Of a stretch of 13,590 bases of DNA, positions 1 through 7,369 are shown piece by piece. A program made the position numbers and the translations under genes. Origin of the DNA: Chalciporus piperatus (taxonomy: Eukaryota > Basidiomycota > Agaricomycetes > Boletales > Boletaceae); contig JBBPTG010000433.1 in NCBI GenBank assembly GCA_038093975.1, positions 1 through 13,590 on the forward strand, read 5' to 3'. Positions within the stretch are counted from its first letter, which is position 1. Every line of letters starts with the position of its first letter. The notes under the pieces were generated by a model, which saw only the letters and a program-made list of their open reading frames with translations, did no database searches and was not told the DNA's origin.

Positions 1-40
1 TGAGTTTCCACTCACCCACCACATCAACTTACCTCGAATA
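1..40. repeat. Left-flank fragment of the 122-bp GC-rich repeat, interrupted by the retrotransposon
   Basis: The first 30 bases (beginning TGAGTTTCCACTCACCCACC) closely match 6781-6810 and 6903-6932, which start the same way in the downstream array. Positions 31-40 end in ACCTCGAATA, and the sequence resumes after the retrotransposon at 6675 as CAGCTGCTCGG. This stretch is therefore the severed left part of one repeat unit. It is seen directly by comparing copies inside the window. Confidence 0.8.
36..40. repeat. 5-bp target-site duplication (GAATA), left copy
   Basis: GAATA directly precedes the TGTT... start of the 5' LTR and is repeated at 6670-6674 directly after the ...AACA end of the 3' LTR. 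Five-base duplications are usual for Ty3/gypsy integrases. Confidence 0.85.
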
Positions 41-196
41 TGTTATGATCATTTCCTTTCCCGTTACCTTGTACTAAGTCCTAGTCGCTGGTTTGAGTCC
101 TGCCTAGGCCAATCATTTCTCACTTTGTGTTAGTCAGTGAACTTTCTTTAATGTTCTTTTATCTTCCATGATTCGTCATTGCTGACTTATACGTTT
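41..196 (+). repeat. 5' LTR, truncated
   Basis: This segment aligns with the first part of the 3' LTR (5759-5923). Identity is high from TTGTACTAAGTCCTAG onward and weaker over the first 28 bases. Alignment ends at about 196, after CTTATACGTTT. The remaining 746 bp of the LTR, including the promoter and R/U5, are absent, and the sequence runs straight into Gag coding sequence. Confidence 0.85.
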
Positions 197-1367
197 CTCT
201 GATCTCTACGACGAACCAATCACCACTCAAGAGGAACAAGAAGAAACCCTTCACCTCTCTCACGAATTTTCCTCAGCTGTAACCATCCCAAGGGCATTAA
301 CACCACCGTCGCCTACCCCAATATCCAGAAGAGCTCCACAGTTCCCTGTGTCGCCTGCTCCCCCACAAACCCCAGCTTTCTCCACTTCTTCCCTTCCTAC
401 GCCCGTGTTTGCACCAGGAGCGTATCAAGTACCTCCACTTCCTACCTTCGTAAACACCATGTCTTCTTCCAAACCCACTGAACTCCGCATTGGAGGGCCA
501 GACGCCTTTGATGGCTCCTTCGAGAAAAGCACTGCCTGGATGAACTCTATCCAATTCTATCTCACCGACAATGGTGATGTATACAACACAGATCCCAAGA
601 AGATCACCTTCGCACTATCCTACATGTCCAAAGGATCAGCAGCCACTTGGGCTGCCACCTTCCGCCGAAAGGCCATCACTGGTGCCACTGTCATGATGGG
701 AACTTGGGCTCAATTCATCACCAACTTCGAAACCACGTTCAAACACCACGATACCGTAGGAAACGCCGTCGCCTGGCTTTCCACCAAACGAATGAAACCT
801 CTCAAGAACGGAGAGTATTCTCCCTCCCTCTCGGAATTCATTTCGAGTTTCCAGAACCAAGTTGCCTTGTCTGGCATTATCGACAACAATGTCCTGATCG
901 GATACTTCTCTGCCGGAATACCCATCTCCCTTATGAGACGAGTCAACAGCATGGATACCGTCCCTACCACAATTGAGGATTGGTACAAACGCACCACCCA
1001 ATTTCAGACCCAATGGGAACACGCCAATGGGATCACTAATCGCAATTGCAACCCTGCCAAACTGTTCCGTCCGTTCTCCTCCACCAATCACTCCACCCCT
1101 ACCAGGGACCCCAACGCCATGGACGTCAACGCCATCCGTGTCTCCAAACTCACTCCTGAAGAGCGGAAACACTGCCAGGAGAAAGGACTCTGCTTCCGCT
1201 GCAGGAAAGCTGGACATCGGTCCAACGCCTGCCTAGAATTCTCCTCGAACCAGAAAACCCCGAAGAAGGTTCAGAAGGTTGAGGAAGAAATTCCCTCGCT
1301 TATCGAGATAGATGATGAGGATGAAACCACTGTTCGTAAAGTAGCCTTTGTCACAAAGGGTTTTTAG
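186..1367 (+). pseudogene. gag: Gag of the chromovirus, 5'-truncated
   Basis: Gag is the structural protein that packages the element RNA into cytoplasmic particles. The frame is open from 186 (after a TGA at 183) to a TAG at 1365-1367. The first ATG in frame is at 459 (MSSSKPTELRIGG), but protein-like, Pro/Ser-rich sequence continues upstream of it to the LTR junction near 197, so the natural start was probably deleted. The central part (about 480-1060) has the retrotransposon Gag capsid-type pattern, including the AATWA segment and many Trp and Phe residues. A CCHC zinc knuckle, C-X2-C-X4-H-X4-C (CFRCRKAGHRSNAC), lies at about 1192-1233, followed by a Lys/Glu-rich tail. This frame has no internal stop. 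It is labelled a pseudogene because its 5' end and promoter are lost. Confidence 0.85.
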
Positions 1368-1441
1368 GCCGGGAAGCTCTGCCGACGCAAGCTTCCCCAG
1401 TCACGTGTGCACCTGTACTTGTAAAGTCGTGAAAGCGCTCT
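1368..1441 (+). other. Gag-Pol junction, frame change and stop
   Basis: Gag ends in frame 3 at 1367, while protease coding is in frame 2. Reading frame 2 backwards from the protease gives protein-like residues (VTCAPVLVKS) interrupted by a TGA at 1430-1432, just before the ATG at 1442. The likeliest history is a continuous or frameshifted gag-pol reading frame, with CGA changed to TGA at 1430. The sequence does not show whether the TAG at 1365 is the native gag stop. Confidence 0.5.
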
Positions 1442-2050
1442 ATGCAAATTCCCATACAGATTATTGTTCCCTCGCACACGATGAAAGCCATCGAAACCCA
1501 CGCCCTCATTGATAGCGGCGCAGACATCTCCTGTATCGACTGGGGCTTTATACGAAGAAATCGAATCCGAAACGTCGACCAGACCGCAAACAAAAGCGGG
1601 ATGATACTCTTCACCACCACCCTCTTCCTTGACATCGAAGGAATCACACAAGAGGTAATCTTCCATGTCATGAACTGCGGAAACGAGAACATCATCCTAG
1701 GACTCCCATGGCTTGAAAAAGCTAATCCAACCATCGATTGGCGCCGACGTACCCTCTCGCTGTCAGAGTCCATCGACGAGTCAAAGAAGTTGTATACCAT
1801 ACATGCTGCAGCCTGTAAAGCCAACGACCAACTCTTCACTCGACCTACCCCTCCTCCTCGACACTCTTACGTAACCCCGGAAGTCGATAAACAACTCTAT
1901 GACCACCTGGACTCTGAAACCAAATCCACCTTCCTTAACCGCGCCTACGAGAACCATACCCTAAACCGCATTATTCGTTGTGGTTCACGCTTTCTCCCCA
2001 ATCATGTTGTTGCTCACCTTACCCGAGCTACAGAACTCGCAATCGTGGCC
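1442..2050 (+). pseudogene. pol: Pol: aspartic protease region
   Basis: The first part of Pol is a pepsin-fold retroviral-type protease that cleaves Gag and Pol inside the particle. The catalytic motif ALIDSGADISCID is at about 1501-1539, and the second characteristic stretch ILGLPWLEKANPTIDW is at about 1693-1740. This order and spacing are typical of Ty3/gypsy proteases. The segment is open in frame 2 from the ATG at 1442 and runs on into the linker before the reverse transcriptase. The domain looks intact, but it is expressed only if the frame problem at 1365-1432 is bypassed. Confidence 0.85.
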
Positions 2051-2640
2051 GAACTAGCCAAATCTAAACCTATCCTTCCAAAAGAATATGTCAAATACGC
2101 CTCAGTTTTTGACAAACCCTCGGCCGGTCACCTTCCTCCATCTCGGGTTTACGACCACGAAATCAACCTGAAGGAATCCTTCGTCCCTAAAATCGGAAAA
2201 CTTTATCCGCTATCTCTGGATGAAAAGAAAGCCACAGAAGACTTTCTTGAAGAGAACCTTCATACAGGAAAGATATGTCCTTCCAATTCCCCCCAAGCAT
2301 CCCCCTTCTTCTTCATCAAAAGAAGGACGGAAAACTCCGCCCCTGCCAAGACTATCGGTATCTTCATGAACATACTATCTGAGATGTATATCCACTTCCC
2401 CTCATCGGAGATCTCATTGACAAACTGAAAGATGCTAAAGTCTTTACCAAGTTCGATGTATGATGGGATTACAACAATGTCCGCATCAAAGATGGACATC
2501 AGTGAAAAGCCGCATTCCTCACTCACAAAGGCCTCTTTGAACCGACTGTGATGTTCTTTGGACTAAACAACTCCCCAGCCACCTTCCAACACTTCATGAA
2601 CGACTCTTTTAGAGACATGATAGCTGAAGGATGGCTCGTC
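2051..2640 (+). pseudogene. pol: Pol: reverse transcriptase, N-terminal half only, frameshifted
   Basis: The fingers/palm start is readable. YASVFDKPSAGHLPPSR and YDHEINLK lie in frame 2, then SPFFFIK at about 2300-2320. One A is missing in the run after ATCAAA near 2320, and the protein continues in frame 1 (RPCQDYRYL at about 2338, FTKFDV at about 2444-2460, KAAFLTHKGLFEPTVMFFGL at about 2506-2565, PATFQ). The FDV aspartate is the first catalytic residue. In frame 1 there are TGA stops at 2380, 2461 and 2503. Homologues have Arg at the first two positions (CGA to TGA), and the third corresponds to a conserved Trp (TGG to TGA). The domain stops after AEGWLV at about 2638. The YxDD box that should follow directly is absent, so the enzyme has no active site. 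Confidence 0.85.
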
Positions 2641-2642
2641 AC

Positions 2643-3000
2643 TCCTCCAAACCGACACCAACGGTGATTGGCACTCCTGTTCCTACCTCTCCCAGTCCTT
2701 CGCCGACACTGAACAAAACTATGACATCTATGATCGTGAACTCCTCGCTGTGATCCGCGCACTGAAAACCTGGTGATATTATCTCCACAACTCTCTCTTC
2801 CCTGTCCAAGTGTTCACTGATCACAAAAACCTGACCTACTTTCGCCAACCCCAGAATCTGAACCGCCGGCAAGCCCGCTGGCTCCTCGATCTTGCTGACT
2901 TTGACCTGAAAATGATTCATGTTCCCGGCTCATCCCTCGCCGGTCCTGATGCCTTATCTAGGCGTGCTGATCACTTTCCCACAAACGCCGATGACAATGC
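2643..3000 (+). pseudogene. pol: Pol: RNase H remnant
   Basis: RNase H of Ty3/gypsy elements removes the RNA strand during reverse transcription. The sequence re-enters Pol in frame 2 at about 2643 (LLQTDTNGDWHSCSYLSQSF), so the first catalytic aspartate and the connection domain are missing with the same deletion. The remaining hallmarks are YDRELLAV (catalytic Glu, about 2730-2754), VFTDHKNLTYF (catalytic Asp, about 2811-2843), ARWLLDLADFD, and the terminal PDALSRR at about 2945-2965. A TGA at 2774-2776 sits where homologues have Arg (W-R-Y-Y). Confidence 0.85.
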
Positions 3001-4200
3001 GGGTACCACTCTACTACCCTCCCTATTTGTCTGTGTCATTGACGCTGCCATGAACAACCACATTTCGCGTCTTTCTAAAAATGACCCATTCCTCCTTATC
3101 GCACGACAAGCGATTGACGGCAATATCCCTGCGCCATTCCAATCCCGGTTGGCTGACTGGCAAATGACTAATGGTGTCCTGACCTACCAAGGTCGCGTTT
3201 ACATCCTGCCGGACGAAAACTTATGTCGCACTGTTGTTCAATGCTGCCATGATCACCCCACCGCCGGCCATCCAGGTTATCTCAAGACTAGACAACTGGT
3301 TGCTGCCGAGTTCTGGTGGCCTGGGCTTGCACAGTTTGTCCGCAAATATGTTGAAGGATGCGCAACCTGCCAACAAAATAAGGTGAACACACATCCAACT
3401 ACCCCCCCTTTAATGCCCATACCGTTGAAGAGCTCTAAACCGTTCCAGCAAGTGTCTTGTGACCTGATCACCGACCTGCCCATTTCCAATGGCTTTGATT
3501 CTCTGTTGGTCGTGGTTGACCACGGGCTTACGAAGGGGGTAATTTTCTGCCTACTAAGAAAACTGTCACCGCCGAAGGAATTGCCTCCCTCTTTTTCCAC
3601 ACAGTCTATCTGAGATTTGGCCTTTATGACAAAATCATCAGCGACTGAGGACCACAATTCACATCTGAGTTCACTCGTGAACTAGGACAAATTCTCGGAT
3701 ACGACCTTTCTCTCTCCACCGCCTACCATCTCCAATCTGATGGGGAAACTGAATGTGTCAACCAGGAAGTAGAAACCTATCTCCGAGTCTACTGCAGAGA
3801 TAACCCCATATCGTGGGCTGATTCTATCTCCCACGCTGAATTTGCACACAACCATCGACCCCACTCTGTCACCGGCAAATCTCCGTTCTATCTCATGATG
3901 GGATATGAGCCCCGCCCTCTTCCTTCAGTGATTGCCTACTCCACTCTACCCGCTGTCACACTTCGCCTTCACTCCCTCACTGCTGCCAGAGACGAAGCAC
4001 TCGCCTCACACGAGCTTGCCAGACAAGTGATGTCTGCACGAACTTGACAGAAGTTCAAATCATTCGCTAAAGGAGACAAAGTCTGGCTAGAAGCAAGAAA
4101 CCTCAAATGATCCCCTACCTCCCCAAAGTTCACCCTGAAACGAGAAGGATCCTTTACCATTTCACAAGTCCTGTCTCTGCTATCTTATAAACTCTGCCTC
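3001..4200 (+). pseudogene. pol: Pol: integrase, frameshifted with internal stops
   Basis: Integrase inserts the cDNA into the genome. The HHCC zinc-binding domain is clear at about 3247-3378 (H-X-H...GHPG...C-X2-C with WWPGL between). The catalytic core begins with the Asp in VSCDLITDLP (about 3452-3482) in frame 2. A single-base loss near 3550 (TGCC-TACTAAG) shifts the rest to frame 1. The second Asp (IISD-stop-GPQF) is at about 3634-3663 and the Glu (ETECVNQEVE) at about 3745-3775, so all three DDE codons survive. TGA stops lie at 3646, 4045 and 4108. The first replaces the near-invariant Arg of SDRGPQF. The C-terminal KGDKVWLEARNL stretch at about 4072-4107 is the usual region before the chromodomain. 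Confidence 0.88.
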
Positions 4201-4542
4201 CCACAAATGTGGAAGATCCACCCTGGTATTTCATGCTTCTCTGTTATCGCCCTTCGCGAAAACCCCGTTCCCGGACCGAACTTCCAAGCTCCACCACCTG
4301 ACTTGATAGAAGGCGAAGAAGAGTATGAGATTGAACAGATTCTCCAACACCGAAGTTTCTCCGGACGCCACTCGTACCTGGTTCGCTGGAAAGGATATAC
4401 TGCTGACGAAGACCGCTGGCTCAAAGAAACAGACCTTACCCACGCCAAGGATGTTTTTGAAAACTATAAGAAAGCTCATCCATCCGCCTTCCCTTCTTCC
4501 TCAAGATCCCCATCTTCTGTCAGACGCAAAACTCGCTGCTGA
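4201..4542 (+). pseudogene. pol: Pol: chromodomain at the integrase C-terminus
   Basis: An HP1-like chromodomain lies at about 4312-4480 in frame 1. It contains EEEYEIEQILQHR, SYLVRWKGYTADEDRW and an amphipathic terminal helix (AKDVFENYKKA). The aromatic-cage positions (Tyr of EYEIE, Trp of VRWKGY, Trp of EDRW) are all aromatic. In chromoviruses this domain tethers integrase to modified histone H3 and directs insertion to heterochromatin. Pol ends with a Ser/Arg-rich tail at TGA 4540-4542, four bases before the ATG of the next ORF. The domain is uninterrupted, but its upstream reading frame is not. Confidence 0.9.
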
Positions 4543-4546
4543 AACT

Positions 4547-5713
4547 ATGTCCGCTCCTACTACCCCTTCGTCTACCACTATGTCTTCCATTTCTTCTCTA
4601 TCTCGTTCTTCTTCTTCTCCTACTTATTCCCCTGGTTTACCTATTCGTTCTCTATCCATTCAACCCACTCGTTCCTCCTCCCCCGAGCCCGCTAGCCCAA
4701 CCATCACTGAAGCTGGATGGAATACCACTGGTCTTCCATTAAACTCCGCTGGGTGGCCAGTCTTACAGGAAGACTTGGATGCCCCCACTCATATTGCCGC
4801 TACTCCCACTGTCGGAGTCATATCCGTTGAGTTCCCACTCACCGCTCATCGCCTTCACAACAAATTAATGGACAATGCGGTCATGGACCGTATGTCCCAA
4901 TTCCTACTTGACTCCCGTCTCTCTGTACCCATCGGCGCCCACCTTGACCTGGGATCACCCCTCTTTGCCCTCTACCGTGCCTACCTGCAAGCATCCCGTC
5001 TTGCCAATCTTCTTCCTTCCCTGATGGTGGTTCACCAAGCTCATTCGGACGCTGCTTCCCTCCACAATATCCATGGTGATCTAATTGCCAACCTCAGCAT
5101 TGCTCTCTATGAGCTATGAATGCCGGAGTTTCTTGATGACTTAGACTGCTATCTCCGAGAATCTGCCTCTGCGGCTCAATCCCCAGCTCCTGTCATTGGA
5201 GTCTCTACCTCATCTCTTCCCTCGTCGACACCTTCCGCGTCTAGCTCCCCTTTGGACGCTGCAGAAGAAGCAGTGTTTTTTCGTGCAGAGCGTAATTATA
5301 TTACCTCTGAACGAGAACGGACTGGCACCATACCTCTATCCACCTCACATCTCCAGTACCACGATGCCTGCTTCATATGCCACCGGCTGGGCCACATATG
5401 TATCCACTGTCCCGTATACCAGTGTCCCACATGCTTCTGCTGGGCACCCAGTCACATTCAAGGTCGTTGCCCACTTAGGCGTGGACAGAGGCATACAACC
5501 ACACCACCTGTTGCACCCTCTTCCCATTCCTGCTGATCAGCCAATACCCATCAAACTGCTCAACGACCTCCTCCCCTCTATACCCGTATCTCGGGTGAGA
5601 CTTATTCACGCAACGACGATGACATCACAGTTTATGATGGAGATGATCCAACCAACGATATCAGATACGTAGACATGACCAGCTCCCCGGGTCACTATGG
5701 GTTGAACATTTGA
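4547..5713 (+). pseudogene. Extra ORF downstream of the chromodomain, double zinc-knuckle protein
   Basis: This is one reading frame (frame 2) of about 388 codons from ATG 4547 to TGA 5711, broken by TGA at 5117-5119 and 5534-5536. Protein-like sequence continues in the same frame across both stops. The N-terminus (residues about 1-65) is Ser/Thr/Pro-rich. A central segment (about 60-190) contains AGWNTTGLPLNSAGWPVLQ and then a helical, Leu-rich stretch. Residues about 275-308 hold a CCHC knuckle, C-X2-C-X4-H-X4-C (CFICHRLGHICIHC), followed at once by a second Cys/His cluster (CPTCFCWAPSHIQGRC). The C-terminus is acidic (RNDDDITVYDGDDP). Standard Ty3/gypsy elements end coding at the integrase or chromodomain, so this is an accessory ORF in the env position. 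There is no signal peptide or membrane segment, so it is not envelope-like. The knuckles suggest nucleic-acid binding, but the function is unknown. It is clearly different from the Gag of this element. Confidence 0.7.
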
Positions 5714-5744
5714 CTAGCTTTTATCTTCGTCAATGACTTTATTC

Positions 5745-5758
5745 TAGTATGGGGGTAA
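5745..5758 (+). promoter_or_regulatory. Candidate polypurine tract for plus-strand priming
   Basis: The sequence AGTATGGGGGTAA lies immediately before the TGTTGTG start of the 3' LTR. A short G-rich purine run at this position is where plus-strand DNA synthesis is primed in LTR elements. The run is short (GGGGG plus neighbours), so the call rests mainly on position. Confidence 0.5.
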
Positions 5759-5816
5759 TGTTGTGATTGCCCCATTCTTCTCTTTCCTCTTTCTCTTGTA
5801 CTAAGTCCTAGTTGCT

Positions 5817-5827
5817 GGTTCGAATCC
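5817..5827 (+). promoter_or_regulatory. Perfect Pol III B-box-like sequence in the LTR
   Basis: GGTTCGAATCC matches the tRNA/SINE B-box consensus exactly. It is flanked by GCT and TGC, which could close most of a T-arm stem, and TAGGCCA follows. The 5' LTR counterpart at 90-100 reads GGTTTGAGTCC, two transitions away. No matching A box or tRNA 5' half is visible upstream, so this is not a tRNA gene. Function is unproven and chance is possible. Confidence 0.4.
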
Positions 5828-6316
5828 TGCCTAGGCCAATCATTTCTCACTGTGCTTTAGTCAGTGAATTTTCTTTAATGTTCTTTTACCTTCCATGATT
5901 CATCATTGCTCACTTATATATTTACCAAGCATGACTCATTCTTATTCGTCATGACTTGTGCTTACACATTCCAACTTGTTCTATGCCTATCCTTAACTCG
6001 TTCCTTCACTTATATAATGTGAAAACTAAACGAACTCAGCCGATGCCTAAGAGAGGCGGAAACGACTGAGGTGCTCTGGAAGTGAGACGAGGAGTTTAAG
6101 TAAATGGGTGGAGATGCGCTCGGAACGATCCGACGTGATTCCGGTCCAGAATGACCGATTTCAGGTGCAAAAGGATCAAGGAATGTCAAGGACTTGACAG
6201 GGATAAGAATAGAAAGGGAGAATGGTGAACAGAGATGTCATGAAAGGAAATAGACAAGTGAATGACATGTAGGAGAACATACGAATGTAAAAGGAATCCG
6301 TTCCAAGGAATCCGGA

Positions 6317-6350
6317 GATGTTTCCGTGCGTTCCGGGCATCGGAAACATC
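6317..6350. repeat. Inverted repeat (10-bp perfect arms) in the LTR
   Basis: GATGTTTCCG (6317-6326) is the exact reverse complement of CGGAAACATC (6341-6350), with a 14-base spacer in which TGC and GCA can extend the stem. Its position in U3, upstream of the TATA box, would fit a regulatory or RNA-structural element, but no role is shown. Confidence 0.55.
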
Positions 6351-6450
6351 AGATTAAACACAGAATGCATCCGGAAGTATCCAGGAATGAATAGAGGCTA
6401 TCCGGAAGCGGAAAGGAGCAGATAGACATGGATTGGACTATATTTTGACA

Positions 6451-6457
6451 TATAAAT
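6451..6457 (+). promoter_or_regulatory. LTR TATA box
   Basis: TATAAAT lies about 219 bp before the LTR end, a normal position for the U3 promoter. It drives genomic RNA synthesis in intact copies. Here it sits only in the 3' LTR, so transcription would run outward into the flanking repeat array. Confidence 0.6.
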
Positions 6458-6669
6458 CCTCGAGTTCTCTCCTGTAACCTTAAGTTAGACCTATGCAATC
6501 TAACCACGTTACTCCTCGTTTCCCTTGAACCCTCTGAGAGTCACCATCCAACTCTTAAACGGACGCTAGGCCTTAATGTGGACTTCCCATCGTTAGGCTA
6601 CCCTTGAAACCCTTGTCCTTGACTAGGCTTTTGCGTCTACGCTTTGACCTACCCAGTACAAGTGTAACA

Positions 6670-6674
6670 GAATA
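6670..6674. repeat. 5-bp target-site duplication (GAATA), right copy
   Basis: It is identical to 36-40 and abuts the TGTAACA end of the 3' LTR. Confidence 0.85.
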
Positions 6675-7250
6675 CAGCTGCTCGGTCCGTCTCTGTCCCA
6701 CCACCACCACCACCTCCCACCTTCAATACCCACTCAAACACGGCCAGTGAGGGCTCAACAGTCCCGCTGGCCTTACTAGGTGAGTTTTCACTTACCCACC
6801 ACCACATCCTCAAGCCACTCGTGCCCCACCCCCACCTCCCACCTTCAACACTCACTCAAACACGGCCAGTGAGGGCTCAACAGCCCCGCCGCCATTATCA
6901 GGTGAGTTTCCACTCACCTACCACCACATCTACTCACCACAGACCCCCTCCACGGCTCCCCATCACTTTTCACGAGCCAGCGAGATAGTTTGCACACACC
7001 GCCACATCACGACACCACCCGCACCTCATCATTGCCTTTTCACGAGCCGGCGAGCTCATTCATGCACGCCGCCACCTCACACAGTCGCTCAGGCTGCTTG
7101 CCCCATCACCACCACCATCCACCTCCTCGAACTCAAACAATGCAGCCAGCGGAGGCTCAACAGCCCCGCTGGCTTTCAAGGTTCATTTTTTTTTGTTGCC
7201 CAGCACAGCTGCTCACCTCGAACACAGCTGCTCTGGCTGCTTGATCACCA
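6675..7250. repeat. GC-rich degenerate tandem array, about 122-bp unit, with a recurrent hairpin
   Basis: Landmarks recur at a fixed spacing. CGGCCAGTGAGGGCTCAACAG occurs at 6741 and 6863, and TGAGTTT(T/C)CACT at 6781 and 6903, both 122 bp apart. A more diverged copy carries the hairpin motif at 7144-7174. Each unit also has pyrimidine-rich C/A tracts (CCACCACC, CTCCCACCTTCA). Shorter related phrases (CACGAGCCAGCGAG, CACGAGCCGGCGAG) lie at about 6972 and 7040. The open frame at 6990-7244 is a His/Pro-rich consequence of CAC/CAT repeats and is not regarded as a gene. The retrotransposon sits inside one unit of this array. Confidence 0.75.
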
Positions 7251-7369
7251 CCACTTCCCACTGTAGCACAATACATGTACCAGTTGAGCAAATATATTTC
7301 ACATTTTCCCTGAACTTCTGAACCGCATTAAGTGTGAAACAATTGTAAAATATAGTGAAATAGTAATTG
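7251..7369. other. AT-rich spacer, no gene seen
   Basis: This short AT-rich segment separates the GC-rich array from the satellite. The only structure noticed is TATTTCAC at 7295-7302 with its reverse complement GTGAAATA at 7355-7362, which is too short to interpret. Confidence 0.5.

Larger units (their letters stand above)
41..6669 (+). mobile_element. Ty3/gypsy LTR retrotransposon with chromodomain (chromovirus), degenerate
   Basis: The domain order is Gag with a CCHC knuckle, protease, reverse transcriptase, RNase H, integrase, chromodomain, extra ORF, 3' LTR. Integrase downstream of RNase H defines Ty3/gypsy, and the C-terminal chromodomain defines the chromovirus branch. The borders are supported by TG..CA ends, with TGTT at the start and AACA at the end, and by the GAATA duplication on both sides. 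The element cannot move by itself. The 5' LTR is truncated at about 196 and joined to gag, so the primer-binding site and leader are lost. About 150 or more residues spanning the RT active site and the start of RNase H are missing at about 2640. There are frameshifts near 2320 and 3550 and many TGA stops. The LTR portions that still align (70-196 against 5798-5923) differ at roughly 11 of 127 positions, mostly transitions, so this is not a recent insertion. Confidence 0.92.
5759..6669 (+). repeat. 3' LTR, full length (911 bp)
   Basis: It starts TGTTGTGATTG and ends AAGTGTAACA, with short inverted TGTT/AACA termini, and is followed by the GAATA duplication. Its first 165 bp match the truncated 5' LTR at 41-196. 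It has a TATA box at 6451-6457, so U3 is roughly 5759-6480 and R/U5 the remaining 190 bp or so. A CCAAT sequence is at 5835-5839. No coding potential is evident. Confidence 0.85.

Noticed and set aside
297..1217. Long open frames antisense to and overlapping gag (minus 297-554, 636-1217, 710-997; plus 647-976, 973-1236)
   Set aside because: They are shadows of the gag frame, which alone shows Gag-like composition and a CCHC knuckle. The others have no recognisable motifs.
1351..1839. Minus-strand open frames opposite the protease
   Set aside because: They lie fully opposite a recognisable aspartic protease and have no domain of their own.
4547..5713. Envelope gene of a retrovirus-like element
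   Set aside because: The position would fit, but there is no signal peptide, transmembrane helix or fusion-type segment. The zinc knuckles indicate a nucleic-acid-binding protein instead.
5793..5840. tRNA gene
   Set aside because: Only a B box and a T-arm-like flank are present. No A box, anticodon arm or acceptor 5' strand could be found upstream.
6990..7244. His/Pro-rich 84-codon plus-strand ORF
   Set aside because: It lies within the degenerate GC-rich repeat array and its composition is explained by CAC/CAT repeats.
7295..7362. Inverted repeat TATTTCAC/GTGAAATA as a possible MITE
   Set aside because: The 8-bp arms in AT-rich DNA, with no target duplication, are expected by chance.
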